Shown here one piece after another: positions 1 to 8,297 of a DNA stretch of 38,931 bases. Numbering within the stretch: the stretch's first letter is position 1; each line of letters begins with the position of its first letter. A program made the position numbers and the translations under genes. The notes under the pieces are model-generated. The model ran no database searches. It was given only the letters and a program-made list of their open reading frames with translations, and was not told the DNA's origin. Origin of the DNA: Prosthecobacter debontii. Its GTDB lineage: Bacteria > Verrucomicrobiota > Verrucomicrobiia > Verrucomicrobiales > Verrucomicrobiaceae. The stretch spans positions 1 to 38,931 of the forward strand of contig CAMBPV010000019.1 in the NCBI GenBank assembly GCA_945869695.1, in the 5' to 3' direction.

Positions 1-575
1 TGCTTGATGAGAAGCTGCGAGGCTATCGAGCGAGCTACGCCGACTACTTCCACCTTCGCCTCGAACAGCATCTACACTTTTTGAAGACGCGCGGTTTCCT
101 GCCGGGCACGGACGAAATTCTTGCCGAGATCGGAAACCACCGCGCCTTGCTCGATCTCCCGCAAGGCTGCCTCGTGCACAAAGATCTCGCGCTTTGGAAC
201 ATCCTCGGCACCCGCGATCAAATCGCTGCCTTCGTCGACTTCGACGACGCGATCAGCGGTGATCCGATGGATGACCTCTCGCTCCTCGCCTGCTTCCATG
301 ATGCCGCGTTCCTTCACAGAGCCTTCGAGGGCTATCAAAGCATCCGCGCCTTGCCGGAGGAGCATGTGAGGCGGTTTTGGCTGCACCTGCTGCGTAACAT
401 GATCGTGAAGGCGGTGATCCGTGTGGGGGCAGGATACTTTGATCGTGATGACGGCTTCTTCCTCATCGGCAGCGGCTCCTCGGGAGCCAGCCTGCGTGAA
501 ATCACGCTCTCACGTCTCTCCACGGCCTTGCTCGGCTTGCGGGAAGGCAGCGGCCTCGACATTCTCTCACCATGA
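1..575 (+). CDS. Phosphotransferase, APH/choline-kinase fold (5' truncated)
   Basis: The reading frame is open from base 3 to the left edge, so the true start lies outside the window. The visible C-terminal part has the kinase-fold catalytic loop HKDLALWN, matching the H-x-D-x4-N pattern of aminoglycoside phosphotransferases, followed by the metal-binding VDFDDA segment and DPMDDLSLL. The family transfers phosphate from ATP to small hydroxylated molecules. The substrate cannot be read from this fragment; a sugar or lipopolysaccharide precursor is as likely as a drug. The stop overlaps the ATG of the aldolase gene by 4 bases (ATGA), so the two are probably translated in a coupled way. Confidence 0.75.
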   Translation, partial: LDEKLRGYRASYADYFHLRLEQHLHFLKTRGFLPGTDEILAEIGNHRALLDLPQGCLVHKDLALWNILGTRDQIAAFVDFDDAISGDPMDDLSLLACFHDAAFLHRAFEGYQSIRALPEEHVRRFWLHLLRNMIVKAVIRVGAGYFDRDDGFFLIGSGSSGASLREITLSRLSTALLGLREGSGLDILSP

Positions 576-1291
576 AAACTCACATCGGCACCTTTCTCTC
601 CATCGGATCACCCGCAGTCACAGAGCTCGCCGCCGAGTGCGGCTACGATTGGGTGCTCATCGATTTGGAGCATGGATGCGAATCGGAAGCCGCGCTGCCA
701 AACCAACTCCGCGCCCTTCGCGGAAGCCCGACGCTCGGCATTGTGCGGGTGAGTGCGCCGCATGCGGATTTGATCAGCCGTGTTCTCGATTGGGGCGCGG
801 ATGGCATCATGGTGCCGCATGTGGATACGGTGGCACAGGCGCAGCACTGCGTGGATGCGGCTTATTATCCACCAAAGGGTCATCGCGGTGTCTCACGCAC
901 CGTTCGAGCTTATGGCTACGGGATGCGACTTCCCACTGGTGAGATGCCCAAGCCGATCATCCTGGCTCAAATCGAAACGGCCGAAGGTGTGGCGAATGCG
1001 GATCAAATCGCCGCAGTGGAGGGCATTGATGCGCTTTTCATCGGTCCGGCCGATTTGAGCTACGACTTGAAGGCGCGAAACTCGCCGCGCAGCTACGATG
1101 AATGCCTGAATGCCGTCGTGAAGGCCGCCAAAGACCACGGCAAAGGCTGCGGCATCCTTGTCCGTAATGCGGATGACAAGGAAAAGCTCAAAGCCCTCGG
1201 CCTAAACTGGCTGGCGATGGACTCCGATCTGTCACTCGTGCGCGAGGGATTTAAGCGGAATTTTGAACTGGCCCGACAGTGGCAGGGTTAG
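572..1291 (+). CDS. HpcH/HpaI-family class II aldolase
   Basis: This 239-residue protein matches the HpcH/HpaI metal-dependent pyruvate aldolase family at normal length. Visible landmarks are DLEHG with the likely catalytic His34, Arg59, the MVPHVDT segment, YYPPKGHRG, and the metal ligands Glu135 (QIET) and Asp161 (GPADLS). Family members cleave 2-keto-3-deoxy sugar acids or related 4-hydroxy-2-keto acids to pyruvate plus an aldehyde. The opposite-strand neighbours are a keto-deoxy-pentonate dehydratase and a ketoglutarate-semialdehyde dehydrogenase, so a 2-keto-3-deoxy-pentonate or -rhamnonate substrate is a reasonable inference. The gene starts inside the stop of the upstream kinase gene and overlaps the convergent dehydrogenase gene by 4 bases. 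Confidence 0.88.
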   Translation: MKTHIGTFLSIGSPAVTELAAECGYDWVLIDLEHGCESEAALPNQLRALRGSPTLGIVRVSAPHADLISRVLDWGADGIMVPHVDTVAQAQHCVDAAYYPPKGHRGVSRTVRAYGYGMRLPTGEMPKPIILAQIETAEGVANADQIAAVEGIDALFIGPADLSYDLKARNSPRSYDECLNAVVKAAKDHGKGCGILVRNADDKEKLKALGLNWLAMDSDLSLVREGFKRNFELARQWQG

Positions 1292-2880
1292 GCATCGTCC
1301 TGCGTGAGTTGCCCGTCGATCAAGCGCCACGATTGGCGAGTGTTCTTGGCTTGGAGAGCCTCGGGCAAAGCGGCGTCGGGAAATCCCTGGTAACAAACTG
1401 GGCGCACGAAACGATAGATGCTTGCGGTGCCGATGCTGGTGAAGAAGCTGTGGCTTGCTGCCGGGTAGGGGCCGCCGTGATGCATGGAGGGGCAGACCTC
1501 GATTCCTGTGCCGAAGCCGTTGAAGATGATGCGCCCGACTTTCCGCTCGAGGATGCGGATGAGCGGAGCGTATTCTTCGAGGTCCTGTTCTGTGCCGTGA
1601 ATGGCGGCTGTGAGTTGACCTTCCAGAGCTGAAGCGTAGCGCAAGACCGCTTCCTTGGATTGTCCAGCTGCGATGATCGAGCAGGGGCCAAAGACCTCGC
1701 GTTTGAGCTCTTCATTTTCTTCAAGAACATCAAGTGTCGTCGTGAAAATGCGACAGGCAGCTTGGCTGGCCTCCGGTTGAGTGGGGGCGGCTGATTCGCC
1801 TGCGAGGTTCAGTCCTGAGATATCCTTCCAGGCAGCGGTTCCGGAGTCGTAGGCTTTGCATATGCCACTGTGCAGCATGCTCTGCGGGGAGACTTTGGCT
1901 GCGTGCTCGGCTGCTGTGGAGACAAAACTATTCAGCTCAGGACTGTCGAGTCCGATAACGACTGCAGGGTTGGTGCAGAACTGACCGACCCCCATGGTGA
2001 CGGAGCCGATGTAGCCTTCTGCCATTTTGGCGGCGCGCTCTTTGAGCGCACCGGGGAGGACGAAGACAGGATTCACAGAGCCCATTTCACCGTAGAAGGG
2101 AATGGGGTTCGGTCGAGCGGCCGCCACATCCATGAGGGCTCGGCCGCCGCGAAGGGAGCCTGTAAAAGCGACGGCTTGTGTCAGCGGGTGTTTTACCAAA
2201 GCGATGCCGATCGCTGTGCCGCTGCCTTGAAGGAGAGAGAAGCTGCCAGGAGGCAGGCCCGTTTTGACGAGGGCCGCGACGATGGCACGGCCGATCATCT
2301 CACAGGTGCCGGGATGCGCGGGGTGTGCTTTGACCACAACCGGACAACCTGCGGCGAGGGCGCAAAGGGTATCCGTGCCAGCTACGGAGATGGCGAAAGG
2401 GAAATTGCTCGCGCCGAACACAACAACTGGGCCGATGGGCAACATGACGCGACGAACGTCGGGTTTTGGCAAAGGCTGGCGTTCTGGAATGGCGTGATCG
2501 ATGCGGGCCTCCGCCCAGGAATGATCTCTGATTAAGCTGGCGAAGAGTTTACACTGTCCAACGGCTCGCCCGCGCTCGCCGGTGCAGCGAGCCATGGGGA
2601 GGGCAGTCTCTGCATGAGCGCGTTCAAGGAGTGCGTCTCCGAGTGCCATGATCTCTTCAGCGATGGTTTCGAGGAGAGCGGCGCGTTGCTCGGGCGGCGC
2701 AAGACGAAGGCCGTCAAAAGAAGCGTCTGCAGCGCGGAGCGCGGCATCCGCATTGGCCTCGGAGGCATCAGCGAAGGCGGGTTCCAGCGCTGCGCCAGTG
2801 GCTGGATTCATGCCGCGAAAGGTGGGGCCGTTTGCGGCGACTTCGAGGCCTGCAATGAGATGGTGTCCGGTGATGGTCAT
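1288..2880 (-). CDS. Aldehyde dehydrogenase, 2,5-dioxovalerate (alpha-ketoglutarate semialdehyde) type
   Basis: This 530-residue aldehyde dehydrogenase has catalytic Cys302 in GVGQFCTNP, general-base Glu265 in YGEMGS, the oxyanion Asn159 in GASNFPF and the cofactor segment VVVKAHPAHPGT. The QFCTNP and FTGS signatures are those of the NADP-dependent ketoglutarate-semialdehyde dehydrogenase subgroup, which is longer than ordinary ALDHs. It would oxidise alpha-ketoglutarate semialdehyde to alpha-ketoglutarate, the last step of oxidative pentose and sugar-acid degradation. It lies 27 bases downstream of the FAH-family dehydratase in the same orientation, consistent with consecutive steps encoded in one operon. 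Confidence 0.88.
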   Translation of the reverse strand: MTITGHHLIAGLEVAANGPTFRGMNPATGAALEPAFADASEANADAALRAADASFDGLRLAPPEQRAALLETIAEEIMALGDALLERAHAETALPMARCTGERGRAVGQCKLFASLIRDHSWAEARIDHAIPERQPLPKPDVRRVMLPIGPVVVFGASNFPFAISVAGTDTLCALAAGCPVVVKAHPAHPGTCEMIGRAIVAALVKTGLPPGSFSLLQGSGTAIGIALVKHPLTQAVAFTGSLRGGRALMDVAAARPNPIPFYGEMGSVNPVFVLPGALKERAAKMAEGYIGSVTMGVGQFCTNPAVVIGLDSPELNSFVSTAAEHAAKVSPQSMLHSGICKAYDSGTAAWKDISGLNLAGESAAPTQPEASQAACRIFTTTLDVLEENEELKREVFGPCSIIAAGQSKEAVLRYASALEGQLTAAIHGTEQDLEEYAPLIRILERKVGRIIFNGFGTGIEVCPSMHHGGPYPAASHSFFTSIGTASIYRFVRPVCYQGFPDAALPEALQAKNTRQSWRLIDGQLTQDDA

Positions 2881-2907
2881 GGTTAGGGAAGGTGTTGGAA
2901 AGGTGAA

Positions 2908-3735
2908 TTAATCGAGTGAGTTGATGAGCGTGCCGATGCCGTCGATGCTGATGTTGACGATGTCGCCCGTTTGCAGGGTGAAGTCATCTCCGGGCACAAT
3001 ACCTGTGCCGGTCATGAGCAGCGCGCCGGTGGCAAAGGTGTTATCGAGGTAAAGGAAACCTGCGAGTTCTTCGGGCGTGCGCTTGAGCTGGGAGAGGGTG
3101 GTTTCTCCTGCGAAGACTGAACTGCCATGGCGTTGGATGTCGAGGCGGATCGCAGTGGTGGGTGGCGGAGGTGTCTCTTGAACCAGGATGCATGGCCCAA
3201 CCGATGCACAACGATCAAAGCACTTCGCTTGCGGGAGATAGAGCGGATTTTCTCCTTCGATATCTCGGCATGAGAGGTCGTTTCCGATCGTGTAGCCAAT
3301 GATCTTGCCAGACGCATTGATCACAAGTGTGAGTTCGGGCTCTGGCACCATCCATTTGGAGTCGGAGCGCCGATGCATCACGGCACCTGGTTTTGCAACC
3401 CGCTGAGGGGTTGCTTTCAAGAAGATTTCGGGACGCTCCGCCTCGTAGACGCGATCATAAAAAGTTCCGCCACCTGCGTCTTTGCTCTCTTCCATCCGCG
3501 CTGTTCGACTGCGAAAGTAGGTAACGCCCGCTGCCCATACTTCTTGAGTTTGAAGGGGAGCCAACCATGCGTCGGGCGCTAATGGAGCTACTGCGGGTGA
3601 GGATTCAATGCAGTGACGGAGATGGGCCGCCAAGTCTGGATGATTGAGGAGGGCATCAAAGTCTGACTCGGGTAAGAGGTGCCATTGATGATTCAGAACG
3701 ACGTAGAAGCCAGTGGTGGTGCGATAGAGATGCAT
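2908..3735 (-). CDS. FAH-family 2-keto-3-deoxy-pentonate dehydratase
   Basis: This 275-residue protein of the fumarylacetoacetate hydrolase superfamily has likely metal ligands Glu132 and Glu134 in VPEPELTLV and Asp153 in GNDLSCRD. The segment [19 protein letters not shown] is typical of the subgroup that dehydrates 2-keto-3-deoxy-arabinonate or -xylonate to alpha-ketoglutarate semialdehyde, rather than cleaving fumarylacetoacetate. Its product would be the substrate of the dehydrogenase encoded immediately downstream. The gene starts 51 bases after the stop of the CarH-like regulator gene on the same strand, so regulator, dehydratase and dehydrogenase may share a transcript. The pentose stereochemistry cannot be told from sequence. 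Confidence 0.82.
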   Translation of the reverse strand: MHLYRTTTGFYVVLNHQWHLLPESDFDALLNHPDLAAHLRHCIESSPAVAPLAPDAWLAPLQTQEVWAAGVTYFRSRTARMEESKDAGGGTFYDRVYEAERPEIFLKATPQRVAKPGAVMHRRSDSKWMVPEPELTLVINASGKIIGYTIGNDLSCRDIEGENPLYLPQAKCFDRCASVGPCILVQETPPPPTTAIRLDIQRHGSSVFAGETTLSQLKRTPEELAGFLYLDNTFATGALLMTGTGIVPGDDFTLQTGDIVNISIDGIGTLINSLD

Positions 3736-3786
3736 GGAAGTTGCTCGTGCAAACTAGTCAGAAGCACGCGGGCTTCAACCTGCATC

Positions 3787-4716
3787 CTAAGCTGCTTTGC
3801 AACTCAGTTTGGCCAAGAGATCCTCAAGGTCGGAGAGGTCCGAGATGCAATGAACGTGGTTTTGTTTCAACACGTCCGGATATGTGTCGACGACACGACC
3901 ACCGATGATGAGTGCGACCTGACTGGGGAGCGCGCGCCGCAAGTCGCTGAGTTGCTGAGTGACGCCAGGGGAGCCTCCTGGATACACGACGCTCACGGCA
4001 ACGGCTTTGGCATTTCTCGCCTTGGCGCAGGCTGCGATTTCCTCAGAAGGGAGATTCGGGCCGAGATAGGTAACGCTCCATCCGAGATCACGTGCTGTGG
4101 AGGCGGCGAGCATGGCTCCGAGTTCATGAACCTCGCCGCTCGGGGTTGCGATGACGATCTCCGGTGCATTCTCACCGCACTGACTGCCAGCGACGGGCGC
4201 GAGCAAATACTCACGGATGATCGCCGTACCCAAATGCTCTGCGCCCGTGCGCACCGCCCCTTCTTGCCATCCGTGACCCAGCGCGTGAATGAGAGGTGTG
4301 ACGACCGATAGAAGCGTGCCGCGCTGACCGAACTGCACCCGCGCCCGATGGAGCAATCTGCGGAGTCTCTCGCCATCGAAATCGACGGCAGCCTCCGTGC
4401 ACGCCTTGACGTAGTCGGAATGAGATTGGAGGGGAGGTGAGGCATCCACCGTGAAGGTGTGGTCACGACGTGCGCGCGCCTGCGCCAGGAGTTGTTCAAG
4501 CGCTTCTTTGTCCAATTTGGCGATGCTGCTGATCCGATGACCCAAAGCGGTCAATTCTCCAAGAGCTCTGAGTCGCTCGATTTCACATTCGGAATACAGC
4601 CTCCGGTTCGTGCCGGAACGGCACGGACTCAGGGCGCAGTATCGACGCTCCCAGATCCTGATCACGTGCTCACTCACACCGCTCTGATGGCTCGCTATTT
4701 TGATGGTGTGCTGCAT
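3787..4716 (-). CDS. MerR-family regulator with B12-binding domain, CarH/LitR-type
   Basis: This 309-residue protein has a MerR winged helix at residues 4-70 (VIRIWERRY, TNRRLYS), a four-helix cobalamin-cap domain at about 100-180, and a Rossmann B12-binding domain at about 185-305. The cap contains W150-x9-E160-H161, and the B12 domain contains E195-x-H197-x2-G200. These are the W-x9-EH and E-x-H-x2-G motifs that define CarH adenosylcobalamin photoreceptors, so His197 is the predicted cobalt ligand. CarH proteins repress in the dark as tetramers and fall off DNA in light. No carotenoid gene is visible nearby; the co-directional neighbours are sugar-acid enzymes and the divergent one is the SpmAB-like gene. 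Residue 151, next to the Trp, is Gln. Confidence 0.87.
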   Translation of the reverse strand: MQHTIKIASHQSGVSEHVIRIWERRYCALSPCRSGTNRRLYSECEIERLRALGELTALGHRISSIAKLDKEALEQLLAQARARRDHTFTVDASPPLQSHSDYVKACTEAAVDFDGERLRRLLHRARVQFGQRGTLLSVVTPLIHALGHGWQEGAVRTGAEHLGTAIIREYLLAPVAGSQCGENAPEIVIATPSGEVHELGAMLAASTARDLGWSVTYLGPNLPSEEIAACAKARNAKAVAVSVVYPGGSPGVTQQLSDLRRALPSQVALIIGGRVVDTYPDVLKQNHVHCISDLSDLEDLLAKLSCKAA

Positions 4717-4827
4717 GGGATGGTTGGATTACGCCTAGGAGGGTCGGCGGGACTCATGAAATCGATCGGGCCGTGGCGTCCGTTTTTGAAACTTGCACAC
4801 TGGGCGAATAACCGCGAACAAGAAAGC
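4717..4827. promoter_or_regulatory. Divergent intergenic region, likely CarH-type autoregulatory promoter
   Basis: These 111 bases separate the CarH-like gene (left, minus strand) from the SpmAB-like gene (right, plus strand), so both promoters should lie here. A weak plus-strand promoter candidate is TTGAAA at 4786-4791 with AATAAC at 4807-4812, a 15-base spacer. An AGGAGG run at 4737-4742 is 13 bases before an in-frame ATG at 4756, an alternative start for the membrane protein. No clear inverted-repeat operator was recognised by eye. Confidence 0.35.
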
Positions 4828-6222
4828 ATGTTGAACAATATCTGGGCATTTCTCATTGTCAGCGGTCTGCTGATGGCAGGGCTGCTCGGTCGGATCACTG
4901 GTGACGGTGGTGTGATCGAAATGGCGCTGTCCGATGCGAAGAAGGCGGTGATGACGATCGCGCTGCCGCTGGCCGGTGTGATGATGTTTTGGCTCGGCCT
5001 GCTTCGGCTTCTGGAAAAAGCCGGGGTGCTGAATCTGCTCACCCGTCTAATGTCTCCCGTTCTGCGGCTACTCTTTTCCCAAGTGCCGCGGGATCACCCT
5101 GCGATGAATGCGATGGTGATGAATCTAGGCGCCAATATGCTGGGTCTCGGTAACGCGGCGACGCCCTTGGGATTGAAAGCCATGGGACATCTTCAGGAGC
5201 TGAATCCATCGAAAAGGGTGCCGACCAATGCGATGTGTGTATTCCTCGCGCTGAACACGGCGGGATTCTCCCTCATACCCATGTCTTCCATCACCTACCT
5301 GACTGCAGCGAGCGTGAATGGTCCGACTCGCGTCATCATCCCGACAATTTTAGCCACGGCTTTTACCACTTTGGTCGCGATCCTAGCTTGCCGAACTTAT
5401 GAAAAATTTCCGTTCTTTGCGGTCAGACCGAGTGACCTGGATGCCGAAGCGGAAGGTGAGGTGGATGCGAAAGGGGAGCACCCGATCACGAGGGGTGGTT
5501 GGGTCGCGCTCGGTGCTTTGTTGCTTGGATTTCTGGGGATGGCGGTGCTCGAATTGGGTGATCCTGCGTGGAGAATCGACCTGATTCGTTTTTTTGGGTT
5601 GGAAGGTCTTTTGGCCGACGCTCAAGCGGCGCACCAGCAAGTCGCGGCAAAAGTCGCAGCAGATCCTGCTCCCGATGTGATGAACTGGAAGCGGATCATG
5701 AACAGCGCTTCTGCTTTGGCCATTCCTGCGATCTTACTGGTTGCCATCGGTGTGGCATTGGCCCGCGGAGTGAAGGTGTATGAGGAGTTTGTCGAGGGTG
5801 CCAAGGAGGGCTTCGCGGTGGCGACACGCATCATGCCGTTTTTGGTGGCGATGCTGGCTGCCTTGGCCATTTTCAAAGGCTCGGGGATGCTGATGATTCT
5901 GGGACATCTTTTGAATCCACTCTTGTCCCGTCTCGGATTCCCGGTGGACCTTCTTCCTTTGGCTCTGATGCGGCCTTTGAGTGGTTCTGGGTCTCTTGGC
6001 ATCTTGAATGAGATTCTCACCAATCCGGAACTCAGCGAGGGCGTGAAGATGACGGCGGCCATTATGTTTGGCTCCACGGAGACCACATTTTACGTGATTG
6101 CCGTTTATTTTGGATCTGTCGGCATTCGAAATGTGAGGCACGCTCTTGCCGCCGGGCTCACGGCTGATTTGGCAGGGATGATTGCGGCGGTGACTTTTGG
6201 TCGGTTGCTTTTTGGCTTCTAA
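4828..6222 (+). CDS. Fused SpmA-SpmB-like nucleoside-recognition (Gate) membrane protein
   Basis: This integral membrane protein of 464 residues starts MLNNIWAFLIVSG, which matches the usual N-terminus of SpmA proteins and is why ATG 4828 is preferred over in-frame upstream starts that run into the divergent regulator gene. The first half carries the Gate signature around NLGANMLGLGNAATPLG with NAMCVFLALNTAGFSLIP. The second half, after a charged linker, has a second Gate repeat with RIMPFLVAMLAALAIFKGSG and the FGSTETTFYVIAVYFGSVG motif of SpmB. In Bacillus SpmA and SpmB are separate proteins needed for spore-core dehydration; here they form one chain in what appears to be a non-sporulating lineage, so the transport role is unknown. 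Only 2 bases separate it from the next gene. Confidence 0.85.
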   Translation: MLNNIWAFLIVSGLLMAGLLGRITGDGGVIEMALSDAKKAVMTIALPLAGVMMFWLGLLRLLEKAGVLNLLTRLMSPVLRLLFSQVPRDHPAMNAMVMNLGANMLGLGNAATPLGLKAMGHLQELNPSKRVPTNAMCVFLALNTAGFSLIPMSSITYLTAASVNGPTRVIIPTILATAFTTLVAILACRTYEKFPFFAVRPSDLDAEAEGEVDAKGEHPITRGGWVALGALLLGFLGMAVLELGDPAWRIDLIRFFGLEGLLADAQAAHQQVAAKVAADPAPDVMNWKRIMNSASALAIPAILLVAIGVALARGVKVYEEFVEGAKEGFAVATRIMPFLVAMLAALAIFKGSGMLMILGHLLNPLLSRLGFPVDLLPLALMRPLSGSGSLGILNEILTNPELSEGVKMTAAIMFGSTETTFYVIAVYFGSVGIRNVRHALAAGLTADLAGMIAAVTFGRLLFGF

Positions 6223-6224
6223 TC

Positions 6225-7838
6225 ATGATTCAACTCACCCAGATTAAATTGCCCGTTCATCACACGGAAAGCGACTTGTCATCAACAGTCGCTGATCTGC
6301 TTGGCGTAAACGTCGCGGATCTGCATGGGTTCAGAGTGAAGCAGCGGGCGATCGATGCCCGCCATGGGAAAGTAAACTTCATTTATACGATCCAAGTCTC
6401 CACGCTCAATGAGGCTCTCGTTCTTCAGAAAAGGGGAAAGAATGGACTGATCGAGGCTGCACCGGATGAGAGTTACCGTCAGATGGATGGTGTGATCCCT
6501 GAGGGAGAATTGAACTCGCGGACCCGACCGGTGATCGTGGGTTCAGGCCCTTGCGGACTTTTTGCGGGTCTTCTGCTAGCGCGTTCAGGCAGACGTCCGG
6601 TTTTACTGGAGCGTGGCAAGGCTGCGGGCGATCGAGCGCGTGATGTGATGGGCTTTTGGAATCGGGGGTGGGCTTTCAACCCTGAATCCAATGTGCAGTA
6701 TGGAGAAGGCGGGGCAGGGACGTTTTCGGATGGAAAACTGTACACTCAGATCCGGGATCGGGAACATCGAATCCCGTGGCTGCTGAAGGAGATGGTGGCG
6801 GCCGGAGCACCTGAGGACATCCTCATCAAGGCGAAGCCGCACATTGGCACGGATCGACTCATCAAGGTGGTGCGCCACATTCGGGATGAGATTATTTCTC
6901 TGGGCGGGGAGGTTCGTTTTGAATCGCGCGTGATGGATGTGGTGATCGAGAATGGCGCGATGCGAGCTGCGGTGCTAGCTAGCGGTGAGTGCATTGAGTC
7001 TGACCAGTTTCTTTTTGCGATCGGCCACAGTTCTCGCGATACCTTTGAGATGCTTCACAGGCGAGGCATTCCATTTGAACCGAAGCCATTTTCGATTGGC
7101 GTGCGCATCGAGCATCCGCAGAAGCTGATCGACAAGATGCTCTTCGGGCGGCTAGCTGGAAATCCTCTGTTGGGCTCGGCTCCTTATAAATTTGTGGCTC
7201 ACTGCTCCAATGGGCGTGCGGCCTATAGTTTTTGCATGTGTCCTGGTGGGCTGGTGGTCGCTTCGTCGTCGGAACCGGGCGGACTGGTCACCAACGGCAT
7301 GAGTAGCTACGCACGTGCGGAGGCCAATGCAAATAGCGGATTCATGGTTGAAATTAAGACGAATGATTTTGGCTCTGATCATCCGCTGGCTGGAATCGAG
7401 CTTCAAAGAAAGTTCGAGCGCGCCGCCTTTGTGTTGGGGGGCGGAAACTACCAGGCACCCACTCAGTTGCTGGGCGACTTCATGAATGACAAAGCCAGCA
7501 AAGGGCCGGGCTCTGTGCCTCCTTCTTATAAACCAGGCGTGGTGTGGTCAGATCTGCGCGAGTGCCTGCCACATCAAGTGGTGACGACGATCAAGGAAGC
7601 GGTAGGCAGAGTTGAGCGGTCTTTGCCTGGATTCAACCTGCACGACGCTGTCCTCACCGGCGTGGAGACTCGGAGTTCATCTCCGATTCGGATTCCGCGG
7701 GATTCGGAGACTTTTCAATGTCTCGGCGTTCGTCATTTTTTCCCAGCTGGGGAGGGTGCCGGTTATGCCGGTGGTATCATCTCCGCAGCGGCTGATGGAA
7801 TGCGCGTGGCAGAGGCACTTTTGCGTGCCACGCGCTGA
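6225..7838 (+). CDS. FAD-dependent dehydrogenase, COG2509 type
   Basis: This 537-residue flavoprotein has an N-terminal alpha/beta region of about 90 residues, then a Rossmann FAD-binding site (VIVGSGPCGLFAG and LLERG) and the conserved segments YGEGGAGTFSDGKLYT, FAIGHSSRDTFEML and FEPKPFSIGVRIEH. The C-terminal FFPAGEGAGYAGGIISAAADGM is the second FAD contact. This layout is that of the uncharacterised COG2509 NAD(FAD)-dependent dehydrogenases, found in many bacteria and in plastids; no substrate is established. It follows the SpmAB-like gene after 2 bases and is almost certainly co-transcribed with it. The last codons form half of a 10-bp inverted repeat. Confidence 0.87.
   Translation: MIQLTQIKLPVHHTESDLSSTVADLLGVNVADLHGFRVKQRAIDARHGKVNFIYTIQVSTLNEALVLQKRGKNGLIEAAPDESYRQMDGVIPEGELNSRTRPVIVGSGPCGLFAGLLLARSGRRPVLLERGKAAGDRARDVMGFWNRGWAFNPESNVQYGEGGAGTFSDGKLYTQIRDREHRIPWLLKEMVAAGAPEDILIKAKPHIGTDRLIKVVRHIRDEIISLGGEVRFESRVMDVVIENGAMRAAVLASGECIESDQFLFAIGHSSRDTFEMLHRRGIPFEPKPFSIGVRIEHPQKLIDKMLFGRLAGNPLLGSAPYKFVAHCSNGRAAYSFCMCPGGLVVASSSEPGGLVTNGMSSYARAEANANSGFMVEIKTNDFGSDHPLAGIELQRKFERAAFVLGGGNYQAPTQLLGDFMNDKASKGPGSVPPSYKPGVVWSDLRECLPHQVVTTIKEAVGRVERSLPGFNLHDAVLTGVETRSSSPIRIPRDSETFQCLGVRHFFPAGEGAGYAGGIISAAADGMRVAEALLRATR
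7802..7835. repeat. 10-bp perfect inverted repeat at a convergent gene end
   Basis: GCGCGTGGCA at 7802-7811 is the exact reverse complement of TGCCACGCGC at 7826-7835, with a 14-base loop. It covers the last sense codons of the flavoprotein gene, directly before its TGA, between two convergent genes only 12 bases apart. There is no T-run on either side, so it is not a textbook terminator, but a bidirectional RNA stop or stabiliser is plausible. Confidence 0.55.
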
Positions 7839-7850
7839 AGTCTGACGAGC

Positions 7851-8297
7851 TTACTTGGCGGCTGGAGCAGGCGTTGCTGCTTTGGTTGCGCTGAGAACGG
7901 AGGCGAGCTTTCGGGCGAATACTGATGGTTCGCTGCTCCCGACTTGCTTTTCGATGGCTTTGCCCTCGGAGTCGACGAACTGAATATGGGGGATGCCTTC
8001 GACACCATAGGTTTTCCCTGCCTTTTCGTTCGAACTGTCGTCCACATCAAGATAGGCCCACACAAACTTGTCATGAAACTCCTGCACTTCCTTGCTCGGG
8101 TAAACGCTTTTCTTCATTTCCTGACACGGGGGGCACCAAGAGGCGGAAAACACAAGAATCACAGGCTTGCCGGTCTTTTTCGCGTCGCTCATGGCGCTAC
8201 GGTAGCTCTTTTCAAATTTTGGGCTGTTTTTCGGAAAGTCTCTGGCGATAAGGGGGACAGCCAACAAGGCGGCGAGGAGTAGGATGATCTTTTTCAT
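7851..8297 (-). CDS. Exported thioredoxin-fold protein
   Basis: This 148-residue protein begins with a signal peptide (MKKIILLLAALLAVPLIA) and has a thioredoxin fold with the redox centre SASWCPPCQEMK, a C-x-x-C motif. It also has the family elements KFVWAYLDVDD and a cis-proline region in GVEGIPHIQFVDSEGK. It is expected to act in the periplasm, reducing or exchanging disulfides, as in TlpA/DsbD-like proteins. An Ala-rich tail ends the chain. It is convergent with the flavoprotein gene and divergent from the DUF5069 gene. The partner is not evident from context. Confidence 0.85.
   Translation of the reverse strand: MKKIILLLAALLAVPLIARDFPKNSPKFEKSYRSAMSDAKKTGKPVILVFSASWCPPCQEMKKSVYPSKEVQEFHDKFVWAYLDVDDSSNEKAGKTYGVEGIPHIQFVDSEGKAIEKQVGSSEPSVFARKLASVLSATKAATPAPAAK

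Noticed and set aside
1870-2535. Plus-strand open frame of 221 codons over the aldehyde dehydrogenase gene
   Set aside because: Antisense to a gene with all ALDH catalytic motifs; the product shows no fold or motif.
4459-4827. N-terminal extension of the SpmAB-like protein from 4459
   Set aside because: It lies antisense inside the CarH-like gene, has no membrane or domain features, and the canonical SpmA start MLNNIW is at 4828.
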